Below, in pieces: positions 7,712 through 14,198 of a stretch of DNA of 18,342 bases. The position numbers and the translations under genes are program-made. Under the pieces are notes generated by a model, which saw nothing but the letters and a program-made list of their open reading frames with translations, was not told the origin of the DNA and did no database searches. The DNA comes from Lutibacter sp. (GTDB lineage: Bacteria > Bacteroidota > Bacteroidia > Flavobacteriales > Flavobacteriaceae): contig NZ_JAKIUR010000055.1 of the NCBI RefSeq assembly GCF_021647475.1, positions 1 through 18,342 of the forward strand. Reading direction: 5' to 3'. Each line of letters opens with the position of its first letter. Within the stretch, counting starts at the first letter, position 1.

Positions 7712-8785
7712 CTATAATTGATGAGATTTATAGTAATTAATTAATAAGAATACTACTTTATTGTATCCTTTTATTCCATCTTTTTGTTTGTTTGCTTTTA
7801 AAAAAGAATTGTAGAAACTTTTAAAATATTTTTCACTCCAGTTTTGATATTTTTTCCAAAAGGTTTGATTTTGTTGAATATCTTTTAAAATTCCTTTATT
7901 TACAGAAGTTTTAAGCAATTTATATTCCTTCGGATTTTTATTGTAAAGTTCATATAAACAATATTTTAAAGCCATTAAATAACCCGCATAATTAAAATAA
8001 GAATCTTTAGAATTTATTGTAGCTAAGTAACCAACAAAATTTGCACCACTTTCAGAAGCAATTCCAATTTGATGTGCCATTTCATGACAAACGGTTGCTG
8101 GATAAGAATTTTTAGGAATTAAATAATTTACTTGTGCTTCATTAGTAAACGGATTTAAATATCCGGCAAATCCCATATAAGTTAATGGCACACTAAACAA
8201 GGAACTTTTAACTGAAAAGTGGTTGTATGTAAAAGTATCATTTTCTTTTGCCAATTGTTTATAAGCATCAAAAGCCATAATGCGAAGCTCTTTTTTTGGA
8301 TATGGATTTGCTACAATTACAGTATCATTTTTAGTGATATGTTGTTGAATTTCATTTGTTTTAATGATTAATTTCTTTGTAAAATCAACCAATTCAGTTG
8401 TTGAATACTTAGAATTAGAAATGTTTAACACAGAAGTTAAAGGAAGTTTTAAATAATTTAAACCCCAATTAAAATTAAAAAAGAAAATAACTACAGAAAG
8501 TATTCCTAAAGTTTTAAAAAAAAATGTTTTAAAATGAAATTTTTTATTTTTTAATAAATTATATAGATTCTTAAATATTAAAAGAATTAGCACAAAATAA
8601 AAAATATCTCCAACTGAAAAAGGAATCCATCCAAAAACAATTCTTAATAAATTTGAAATAATTTTATACAATCCATTTGTATAAAAAGCTTCAATTAGCT
8701 TTGGATACATTGCTAATAATTGAATAAATGCCCATTGAATAACTAAAATGATAGTCAGAATTTTATAAACTTTTGCCTGTTTCAT
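7712..8785 (-). CDS. DUF3810-family membrane protein with HExxH zinc site
   Basis: The protein is 357 aa long. Its N-terminal part has three hydrophobic segments (about residues 8-28, 45-72 and 90-107), followed by a soluble domain containing HEMAH at 234-238 and ESGANF at 245-250. This is a gluzincin-like arrangement with two His and a nearby Glu as zinc ligands. I recognise it as DUF3810, a Bacteroidota family with no assigned substrate. The likely topology is membrane-anchored with the metal site outside the cytoplasm, but that is inference. It is the first gene of the minus-strand run. A TATATTTG box sits only six bases before the ATG, so the leader must be extremely short. Confidence 0.88.
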   Translation of the reverse strand: MKQAKVYKILTIILVIQWAFIQLLAMYPKLIEAFYTNGLYKIISNLLRIVFGWIPFSVGDIFYFVLILLIFKNLYNLLKNKKFHFKTFFFKTLGILSVVIFFFNFNWGLNYLKLPLTSVLNISNSKYSTTELVDFTKKLIIKTNEIQQHITKNDTVIVANPYPKKELRIMAFDAYKQLAKENDTFTYNHFSVKSSLFSVPLTYMGFAGYLNPFTNEAQVNYLIPKNSYPATVCHEMAHQIGIASESGANFVGYLATINSKDSYFNYAGYLMALKYCLYELYNKNPKEYKLLKTSVNKGILKDIQQNQTFWKKYQNWSEKYFKSFYNSFLKANKQKDGIKGYNKVVFLLINYYKSHQL

Positions 8786-8791
8786 ACGTCA

Positions 8792-8799
8792 CAAATATA
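8792..8799 (-). promoter_or_regulatory. Candidate -7 box giving a near-leaderless DUF3810 transcript
   Basis: On the minus strand this reads TATATTTG, a full match to TAnnTTTG, and it ends six bases before the ATG at 8785. With the usual few bases between box and start point, transcription would begin at or next to the start codon. No clear -33 element is visible. Confidence 0.45.
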
Positions 8800-8840
8800 A
8801 AAATTAAAAGTAGTATAGTTACTTATTTAGTTAACTCGTT

Positions 8841-8881
8841 GTACATTTTGACTCTTTAAACTTACTGTTACATCAGTTCGA
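8841..8881 (-). repeat. Inverted partial copy of the 1453-1494 segment
   Basis: Read on the minus strand, this begins TCGAACTGATG and continues with TAACAGTAAGTTTAAAGA, matching 1453-1494 apart from a few substitutions and a one-base gap. The shared piece extends the CTGAGTTCGA end box of the composite element at 1265-1465. The same flank therefore occurs in two intergenic regions more than 7 kb apart, in opposite orientation. Confidence 0.65.
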
Positions 8882-8905
8882 GTAATTTTTTATCAAAAAT
8901 CACTC
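8880..8905. repeat. 11-bp-stem hairpin, loop TATC
   Basis: GAGTAATTTTT at 8880-8890 pairs with AAAAATCACTC at 8895-8905 around a TATC loop, with one G-T mismatch. A related TTTTT-TATC-AAAAA core recurs at 10215-10228, in both cases just before a CAATGACG box. This supports its being a module of the repeat family rather than a terminator for either neighbouring gene. Confidence 0.6.
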
Positions 8906-8910
8906 AATGA

Positions 8911-8990
8911 CGTCATTACGAAAGAGGTACGATTGAAGTAATCTCATACTAAGAAATGGATTACCTTGTTATATACTCCTCGCAATGACG
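8911..8990. repeat. 80-bp palindromic repeat, copy A
   Basis: This unit runs from CGTCATTACGAAAGAGG to CTCCTCGCAATGACG. Its ends are reverse complementary, and the inner TGAAGTAATCT to GGATTACCTTG segments are a weaker second stem. It is repeated with two or three substitutions at 9052-9131. The left edge joins the previous module through the palindrome AATGACGTCATT. Confidence 0.85.
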
Positions 8991-9015
8991 AAACTAAAAT
9001 AACGTTATTCTCAGC

Positions 9016-9053
9016 AGATTGCTTCACTTCACTGCGTTTCATTCGCAATGACG
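9016..9053. repeat. Solo right arm of the hairpin family
   Basis: The stretch begins AGATTGCTTC and ends CGCAATGACG, the same right arm that closes each unit of the 83-bp array at 10249-10905, although the middle differs. No left arm of this subtype precedes it. It directly abuts copy B of the 80-bp repeat, sharing the CG of AATGACGTCATT. Confidence 0.6.
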
Positions 9054-9131
9054 TCATTACGAAAGAGGTACGATTGAAGTAATCTCATACTAAGAAATAG
9101 ATTACCTTGTTATATACTCCTCGTAATGATG
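9052..9131. repeat. 80-bp palindromic repeat, copy B
   Basis: This is the second copy of the 80-bp unit at 8911-8990. The differences are G to A in the AAATRGATT segment and C to T in the closing CGYAATGAYG box. The two copies lie 141 bases apart start to start, with a solo right arm of the related subtype between them. Confidence 0.85.
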
Positions 9132-9180
9132 TAACAAAACAAACTCTTAAAATTAATTTTAAAATTCTAAAGCAATATGC

Positions 9181-9188
9181 TATATTTA
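9181..9188 (+). promoter_or_regulatory. Weak -7-like box before the permease gene
   Basis: TATATTTA fits TAnnTTTG at all but the last position and lies about 47 bases before the ATG of the permease, just beyond the repeat block. No -33 TTG is visible at the right distance. It is the best plus-strand candidate for the promoter of the polysaccharide operon, but support is thin. Confidence 0.25.
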
Positions 9189-9234
9189 CGGCAAATAATA
9201 ACAATAACCCAAAAAAATAATTGTTGCTTAATTA

Positions 9235-10104
9235 ATGAATAATCAGAAATCAAATAAAGAAAATTGGTTATTTGAAATAACTCCAAAAAACAAACTCTTC
9301 AATTTAAATTTAAAGGAAGTTTGGCAATATCGTGATTTATTGATGTTATTTGTAAAACGCGATGTAGTTACTTTATACAAGCAAACCATTTTGGGACCAC
9401 TTTGGTATTTGATTCAACCACTGTTTACATCGATAATATTTACTATAATATTCAATAAAATTGCGGGTATTGATACGGGGAACATTCCGCCGTTTTTATT
9501 CAATTTAGCTGGGGTTACTTCTTGGAATTATTTTAAAGAATCTTTAACCGCAACTTCCGATACTTTTAAAAAGAATGCCAGTTTATTTGGTAAAGTTTAT
9601 TTTCCTCGCATTATTATGCCTATGAGTATTGTAATTTCTAATTTATTAAAATTCGTAATTCAATTAGGCGTATTTATTGGTTTTTATGTGTATTACGTTT
9701 ATAGTGGGTATGCTATATTTCCTAACAAATTGGTAGTATTATATCCACTATTAATAATTATAATGGGAATGCTTGGTTTAGGATTAGGTATGATTATTTC
9801 ATCGATGGTTACAAAATATAGAGATTTAACCTTTTTAGTTGGGTTTGGAGTGCAATTATTAATGTATGTATCAGCAGTAATGTATCCTATTTCTTTAATA
9901 AAAGAAAAATTAGCAGATTATTCTTGGATAGTAGAGTACAACCCAATGGCACACATTATAGAAACTTCCAGAATTATGTTATTAAATGATGGTAAATTTG
10001 ATTTTTACGGAATTATGTATTCAGTTATAACCACCATTATCATATTTTTTGTAGGTTTATTAATATTTAACAGAACGGAAAAAAGTTTTATTGATACGGT
10101 GTAG
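9235..10104 (+). CDS. wzm: ABC-2 type polysaccharide export permease (Wzm-like)
   Basis: The 289-aa integral membrane protein is the channel half of an ABC exporter for O-antigen or similar glycans. The N-terminal cytoplasmic part leads into the typical segment LLMLFVKRDVVTLYKQ and then GPLWYLIQP at 54-62. About six hydrophobic stretches follow (near 60-76, 85-105, 128-155, 165-190, 200-220 and 258-278). Its partner is the ATPase beginning at 10930. In most such loci the two genes are adjacent or overlapping, whereas here an 825-bp repeat tract separates them. GC in a hand-counted row is about 37%, like the ATPase domain and unlike the glycosyltransferases downstream. I use the gene symbol in the functional sense, because the glycan is unknown. 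Confidence 0.9.
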   Translation: MNNQKSNKENWLFEITPKNKLFNLNLKEVWQYRDLLMLFVKRDVVTLYKQTILGPLWYLIQPLFTSIIFTIIFNKIAGIDTGNIPPFLFNLAGVTSWNYFKESLTATSDTFKKNASLFGKVYFPRIIMPMSIVISNLLKFVIQLGVFIGFYVYYVYSGYAIFPNKLVVLYPLLIIIMGMLGLGLGMIISSMVTKYRDLTFLVGFGVQLLMYVSAVMYPISLIKEKLADYSWIVEYNPMAHIIETSRIMLLNDGKFDFYGIMYSVITTIIIFFVGLLIFNRTEKSFIDTV

Positions 10105-10112
10105 CTCCCTAA

Positions 10113-10124
10113 CCCCAAAAGGGG
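10113..10124 (+). repeat. Short CCCC-AAAA-GGGG hairpin after the permease stop
   Basis: CCCC at 10113-10116 pairs with GGGG at 10121-10124 around AAAA, eight bases after the permease stop codon. The surrounding CTCCCTAACCCC text resembles a motif I have seen often between genes in Flavobacteriia. The stem is too short and the downstream sequence too purine-rich for a convincing intrinsic terminator. Confidence 0.4.
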
Positions 10125-10178
10125 AATAAAGGAAAAAGTATAAAGTATAAAGGTCGGCAGACAGGGAGCAAAAACGAC

Positions 10179-10241
10179 GTGGTTATCTCACTATAAAAGT
10201 TTAGATTGCCACAGTTTTTTATCAAAAACTTCGCAATGACG
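10179..10241. repeat. Hairpin-family unit, GTGG/CCAC subtype
   Basis: GTGGTTATCT at 10179-10188 pairs with AGATTGCCAC at 10203-10212 with two mismatches or wobbles. It is followed by a small TTTTT-TATC-AAAAA hairpin and then TCGCAATGACG. It directly precedes the 83-bp array and has the same general plan, but with another inner stem (CCAC instead of CTTC). An outer left arm is only weakly recognisable. Confidence 0.55.
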
Positions 10242-10248
10242 AAATTAA

Positions 10249-10905
10249 CGTCATAACGAGGCGAGTAACGACGAAGTAATCTGTAAATAAAGAAACAGAT
10301 TGCTTCATTACATTCGCAATGACGAAATTAACGTCATTACGAGAAGAGTAACGACGAAGTAATCTGTAAATAAAGAAACAGATTGCTTCATTACATTCGC
10401 AATGATGAAATTAACGTCATTACGAGGCGAGTAACGACGAAGTAATCTTTTAAATAAGAAACGGATTGCTTCATTCCATTCGCAATGACAAAATTAACGT
10501 CATTACGAGAAGAGTAACGACGAAGTAATCTTTTAAATAAGAAACAGATTGCTTCATTACATTCGCAATGACAAAATTAACGTCATTACGAGAAGAGTAA
10601 CGACGAAGTAATCTTTTAAATAAGAAACGGATTGCTTCATTACATTCGCAATGACGAAATTAACGTCATTACGAGGCGAGTAACGACGAAGTAATCTGTA
10701 AATAAAGAAACAGATTGCTTCATTACATTCGCAATGATGAAATTAACGTCATTACGAGGCGAGTAACGACGAAGTAATCTTTTAAATAAGAAACAGATTG
10801 CTTCATTACATTCGCAATGATGAAATTAACGTCATTACGAGGCGAGTAACGACGAAGTAATCTTTTAAATAAGAAACAGATTGCTTCATTACATTCGCAA
10901 TGACG
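10249..10905. repeat. Eight-copy 83-bp tandem array of imperfect palindromes
   Basis: Units begin with CGTCATTACGA (CGTCATAACGA in the first) at 10249, 10332, 10415, 10498, 10581, 10664, 10747 and 10830, a constant period of 83 bases. The eighth unit ends at CGCAATGACG and lacks the seven-base spacer AAATTAA. Within a unit the outer arms CGTCATTACGA and TCGCAATGACG pair, as do GAAGTAATCT and AGATTGCTTC, with one mismatch in each stem and a loop of about 14 bases. Units differ at a few sites: GGCGAG or GAAGAG, GTAAATAAAG or TTTAAATAAG, CAG or CGG, and GACG, GATG or GACA. There are no unique spacers, so this is not a CRISPR array. Confidence 0.97.
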
Positions 10906-10929
10906 GGTAAAAAATATAAATGAAGTTAA

Positions 10930-12216
10930 ATGAGTAACACCATATTAAAAATAGAAAACCTCTCCAAACAATACCGATTAGGCACAATTGGTACAGGTAC
11001 CATAAGCCACGATTTAAACCGTTGGTGGCACAAGATACGAGGAAAAGAAGACCCATTTTTAAAAATAGGGGAAGTAAATGACCGTGCTACTAAAGGAACT
11101 TCCGATTATGTTTGGGCATTAAAAGATATTAATTTTGAAGTGAAAAAAGGAGAAGTACTAGGCATTATTGGTAAAAATGGAGCAGGAAAATCTACCTTAT
11201 TAAAAATACTATCAAAAGTTACAGGGCCAACAACAGGAAGTATAAAATCTAAAGGACGCATAGCGTCTTTATTAGAAGTTGGTACCGGATTTCACCCGGA
11301 GCTTACCGGTAAAGAAAATATTTTTTTAAATGGTGCTATTTTAGGAATGACCAAAGCAGAAATTAATTCAAAATATGATGAAATTGTTGAGTTTTCTGGC
11401 TGTGAACGTTATATTGACACACCTGTAAAGCGTTATTCTAGTGGTATGACCGTTCGTTTAGCATTTTCAGTAGCCGCACATTTAGAACCTGATATTTTAG
11501 TGGTGGATGAAGTTTTAGCGGTTGGTGATGCCGAATTTCAAAAGAAAGCCATTGGTAAAATGCAAGATATCTCTAAAGGAGAAGGTAGAACCGTTTTGTT
11601 TGTAAGTCATAATATGGCAGCTGTAAAGAGTTTGTGTACTAAAGGTATTGTGTTGGAGAATGGTGGAGTTGTTTTTGAGGGGGAGATAGATAAATGTATC
11701 GACTTTTATTTATTAAAAAGCAGATCACAGACAAATTTATTACCACTTGAAAGAACAGATAGGATTGGATCTGGCAAAATAAAGATAAAAAATTTAAAAT
11801 TTTTAAATAGAAACAAGGAAGAAGTTTTAGGTATCTTGTCTGGTGATGAACTGAATATTGTAGTGGAAATTGATATTTTTGAGAAAGTCAATTTTGATAA
11901 GTTAATTATATCCATTGCATTTCAAGATAGTAGAAAAAATACAATTTTACTTTTTTCAAGTGATGAAATGGGGGCTGAATTTGATAATTTAAAGGATTCT
12001 AACAATTTAAAATTAAGAATTCCTTCACTGTTTTTAAGAGGAGGAGAATATAATATTAGAGTAGTAATTGCAGAAGGAGGAACGAGAAAAGAAAATTTTT
12101 TAGATATGATGGATAATGTTGCTTCAATAAATATTTTGCCTAGAGATATATATAATGTTGGAAAAATAAATAGAAGTTTGAATCAAGCAATTTTAATAGG
12201 ATACTTTGAAAGTTAA
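10930..12216 (+). CDS. wzt: ABC exporter ATPase with C-terminal glycan-recognition domain (Wzt-like)
   Basis: The protein powers export of a surface glycan together with the permease. Residues 1-260 form the nucleotide-binding domain: Walker A GKNGAGKST at 81-89, signature YSSGM at 169-173, Walker B DILVVDE at 188-194 and the switch His227 in VSHN. Residues from about 270 to 428 form a beta-rich C-terminal domain of the Wzt type, which in characterised systems binds the modified end of the glycan. The upstream ATG at 10919 runs into a stop after five codons, so 10930 is the start. Hand-counted rows are about 28-38% GC in the ATPase part but 22-28% in the C-terminal part, a step at the domain border that suggests module exchange. 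Confidence 0.93.
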   Translation: MSNTILKIENLSKQYRLGTIGTGTISHDLNRWWHKIRGKEDPFLKIGEVNDRATKGTSDYVWALKDINFEVKKGEVLGIIGKNGAGKSTLLKILSKVTGPTTGSIKSKGRIASLLEVGTGFHPELTGKENIFLNGAILGMTKAEINSKYDEIVEFSGCERYIDTPVKRYSSGMTVRLAFSVAAHLEPDILVVDEVLAVGDAEFQKKAIGKMQDISKGEGRTVLFVSHNMAAVKSLCTKGIVLENGGVVFEGEIDKCIDFYLLKSRSQTNLLPLERTDRIGSGKIKIKNLKFLNRNKEEVLGILSGDELNIVVEIDIFEKVNFDKLIISIAFQDSRKNTILLFSSDEMGAEFDNLKDSNNLKLRIPSLFLRGGEYNIRVVIAEGGTRKENFLDMMDNVASINILPRDIYNVGKINRSLNQAILIGYFES

Positions 12217-12228
12217 TATATTTTATCT

Positions 12229-12888
12229 ATGAAATTATATAAAAAAATAAGAACACTATTTGTACTTAGTAAGAGCAATAAATATTTTTCGAGTTCAAAA
12301 AAATACTGGCAAAATCGATATTTATCGAATGAGAATTCAGGTTTTGGCTCTTATGGAAATCTTTCTATATTTAAGGCAAAAGTGGTAAACGACTTTATTA
12401 CTAAAAAAAATATTAGAACAATTATTGATTTTGGATGTGGAGATGGGAATCAGCTTAAATTGGCAAAATATGATAATTATATAGGTATTGATGTTTCGGA
12501 TAAAGCAATAGAAATATGTAAAAAGATGTATAATGGTGATAATTCCAAGAAATTTTATACTTACAATAAATATCTAGAGCAAAATTATCAAGCAGAACTT
12601 TCACTTTCTTTAGATGTTATATTTCATTTATTAGAAAATGATATATTTTCTGATTATATGTATAACTTATTTTCTGCTTCTACAAAATATGTAATAATTT
12701 ATTCAAGTAATTACGATAAATATATTGCTAAACATGTTAGGTGCAGAAAATTTACTGATTGGATTGATGTTAATTTGAAGGATGAATTTAAGCAAATTGA
12801 TTTTATTAAAAATATATATCCATTTAATGAAAATGACCCAAAAGGAACTTCAATGTCAGATTTTTTTATTTACAAGAGAATTTACTAA
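12229..12888 (+). CDS. Class I SAM-dependent methyltransferase
   Basis: This 219-aa soluble protein has a Rossmann-type SAM-binding core: motif I IIDFGCGDGNQ around residues 65-75, and an acidic residue after the second strand in YIGIDVSDKA (Asp88). The N-terminal 45 residues are basic and hydrophobic and could contact the membrane or a partner. It starts 12 bases after the ATPase stop. In ABC-type O-antigen systems a methyltransferase near wzt often caps the chain and supplies the mark read by the Wzt C-terminal domain. That role fits here but is inferred from position. Methylation of a sugar nucleotide or internal residue is equally possible. Codon use is very A+T-rich, like the following genes. 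Confidence 0.82.
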   Translation: MKLYKKIRTLFVLSKSNKYFSSSKKYWQNRYLSNENSGFGSYGNLSIFKAKVVNDFITKKNIRTIIDFGCGDGNQLKLAKYDNYIGIDVSDKAIEICKKMYNGDNSKKFYTYNKYLEQNYQAELSLSLDVIFHLLENDIFSDYMYNLFSASTKYVIIYSSNYDKYIAKHVRCRKFTDWIDVNLKDEFKQIDFIKNIYPFNENDPKGTSMSDFFIYKRIY

Positions 12889-12965
12889 AATGAAAAGTCT
12901 AAATTGAAAATTTAATGATTGTAATTATCTTTAACTTTTATGAGTTAGTTTAATAAAATAAGATT

Positions 12966-14195
12966 ATGAAAATTGCTTTTGTATTAAATTCCTTTCCGGT
13001 TGTTTCAGAAACATTTATTGTTAATCAAATTTGCTCTCTAATTGATTGTGGTCATGAAATTACCATTTTGGCTTTTAATAAAAATGAAAACGAAATAATA
13101 CATAATTCAATTTTAGAATATAATTTACTAGATAAAGTTAATTATTGGATTCCTGAGCCTAAAAATAAGATAAGGCGATTATTATATATTATTAAATTTA
13201 TATTTAAAAGGAAAGAAGATTATAATTACTCCAAAGTTATCAAAGTTTTTAATTTTTTTAAGTATGGGAAAAAAGCCTTGTCATTAAATTATTTCTTCAA
13301 GAATCAATGGTTTTTAAAAAATAATAAATTTGATATAATTCATTGTCATTTTGCACAATTAGGAATTTTTATTTCCCAATTGAAAAGAGATGGATTTTTA
13401 ATGGATGAAAAGCTAGTAACCTCATTTCACGGTTGTGATATAGATCCTAGTAAAGTTGAAGATTACAAAAAAAATTATCAAATATTATTTGAAAATATAG
13501 ATTTATTCACATATAATTCAACATATTCGATTAATATTATTAGGAAAATAACTGAAGTAACTAAAAAATTTAAATTTTTACCAGTAGGTTTGGATACTCA
13601 AAAATTCAATAAAAAAAAAATATTAAAATCAGCTTCGACCAAAACAGAAATATTATTTTGTGGGAGATTAGTACCTTTTAAAGCTCCTAATTTAGCAATT
13701 GAGATTGTTAAGGTTTTGATTGATAAAAAGTATAATGTTCATTTAACAATAATTGGAGAAGGTGAATTAAAGCAACAAATAATTGACCAAATTAATAAAT
13801 ATAATATTAAAAATAGTGTAACAATGATGGGGGCTGTAAGCCAAGAAGATATAATATCAATTATGGATGATACAGATTTATTTTTGATGCCAGGCATTGA
13901 AGATGAAAGTACAGGTAGGGCTGAGAATCAAGGATTGGTAATTCAAGAAGCACAAGCTATGCAGTTACCTGTAATCGTATCTGATGCTGGAGGTATGAAA
14001 TATGGGCTAATTGAAAATAAAACAGGATTTGTTGTTAAACAAAAAGATATTTTAGGATTTGTAGATAAAATTGAAGAATTGATAAAAAATTCTAAATTAA
14101 AAGATTCAATGGGATTAGAAGGACGAAATTTTATTGTAAAAAATTATGATTCTAAAATTTTATGTAACAAATTAGTAAATTATTACAAATTATAG
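12966..14195 (+). CDS. GT4-family (GT-B fold) glycosyltransferase
   Basis: The 409-aa protein is a retaining glycosyltransferase that would transfer a sugar from a nucleotide donor to the growing glycan at the cytoplasmic membrane face. The N-terminal domain opens with FVLNSFPVVSETFIVNQ, the pattern of the WcaL/AmsK-like branch. The donor-binding domain starts at about 225 with ILFCGRLVPFKAP (Arg234, Lys239). The E-x7-E motif is Glu320 to Glu328 in ESTGRAENQGLVIQEAQA. The protein looks intact. A 77-bp gap without evident signals separates it from the methyltransferase, and only three bases separate it from the next glycosyltransferase. The donor and linkage are unknown. One hand-counted row is 17% GC and the next 25%. 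Confidence 0.88.
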   Translation: MKIAFVLNSFPVVSETFIVNQICSLIDCGHEITILAFNKNENEIIHNSILEYNLLDKVNYWIPEPKNKIRRLLYIIKFIFKRKEDYNYSKVIKVFNFFKYGKKALSLNYFFKNQWFLKNNKFDIIHCHFAQLGIFISQLKRDGFLMDEKLVTSFHGCDIDPSKVEDYKKNYQILFENIDLFTYNSTYSINIIRKITEVTKKFKFLPVGLDTQKFNKKKILKSASTKTEILFCGRLVPFKAPNLAIEIVKVLIDKKYNVHLTIIGEGELKQQIIDQINKYNIKNSVTMMGAVSQEDIISIMDDTDLFLMPGIEDESTGRAENQGLVIQEAQAMQLPVIVSDAGGMKYGLIENKTGFVVKQKDILGFVDKIEELIKNSKLKDSMGLEGRNFIVKNYDSKILCNKLVNYYKL

Positions 14196-14198
14196 TAT

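Larger units (their letters stand above)
8786..9234. other. 449-bp divergent intergenic region
   Basis: This gap separates the minus-strand DUF3810 operon from the plus-strand polysaccharide cluster. It holds no convincing gene. Most of it is repeat sequence: an inverted partial copy of the 1453-1494 segment at 8841-8881, a hairpin at 8880-8905, and two 80-bp direct repeats at 8911-8990 and 9052-9131. Only about 100 bases directly before the permease gene look like unique leader sequence. Confidence 0.65.
10105..10929. other. 825-bp gene-free spacer between permease and ATPase genes
   Basis: No open frame of note is present. In order it contains a C4/G4 hairpin right after the permease stop, about 40 bases of unique-looking sequence, a hairpin unit of the GTGG/CCAC subtype (10179-10241), and eight 83-bp units (10249-10905). 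About 24 bases of A-rich leader precede the ATPase ATG. If the operon is transcribed through, the RNA would contain at least nine consecutive imperfect hairpins. Confidence 0.8.

Noticed and set aside
8786..9234. Insertion sequence remnant between the two operons
   Set aside because: Repeats and palindromes are present, but no transposase fragment in any frame and no clear target duplication, so a small hairpin family is the simpler reading.
10249..10905. Regular repeat array as a CRISPR
   Set aside because: The whole 83-bp period is repeated with only point variation. There are no unique spacers, the unit is an imperfect palindrome throughout, and no cas gene is present.
11706..11915. 69-codon minus-strand frame opposite wzt
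   Set aside because: It is antisense to the Wzt C-terminal domain, low in complexity and without motifs.
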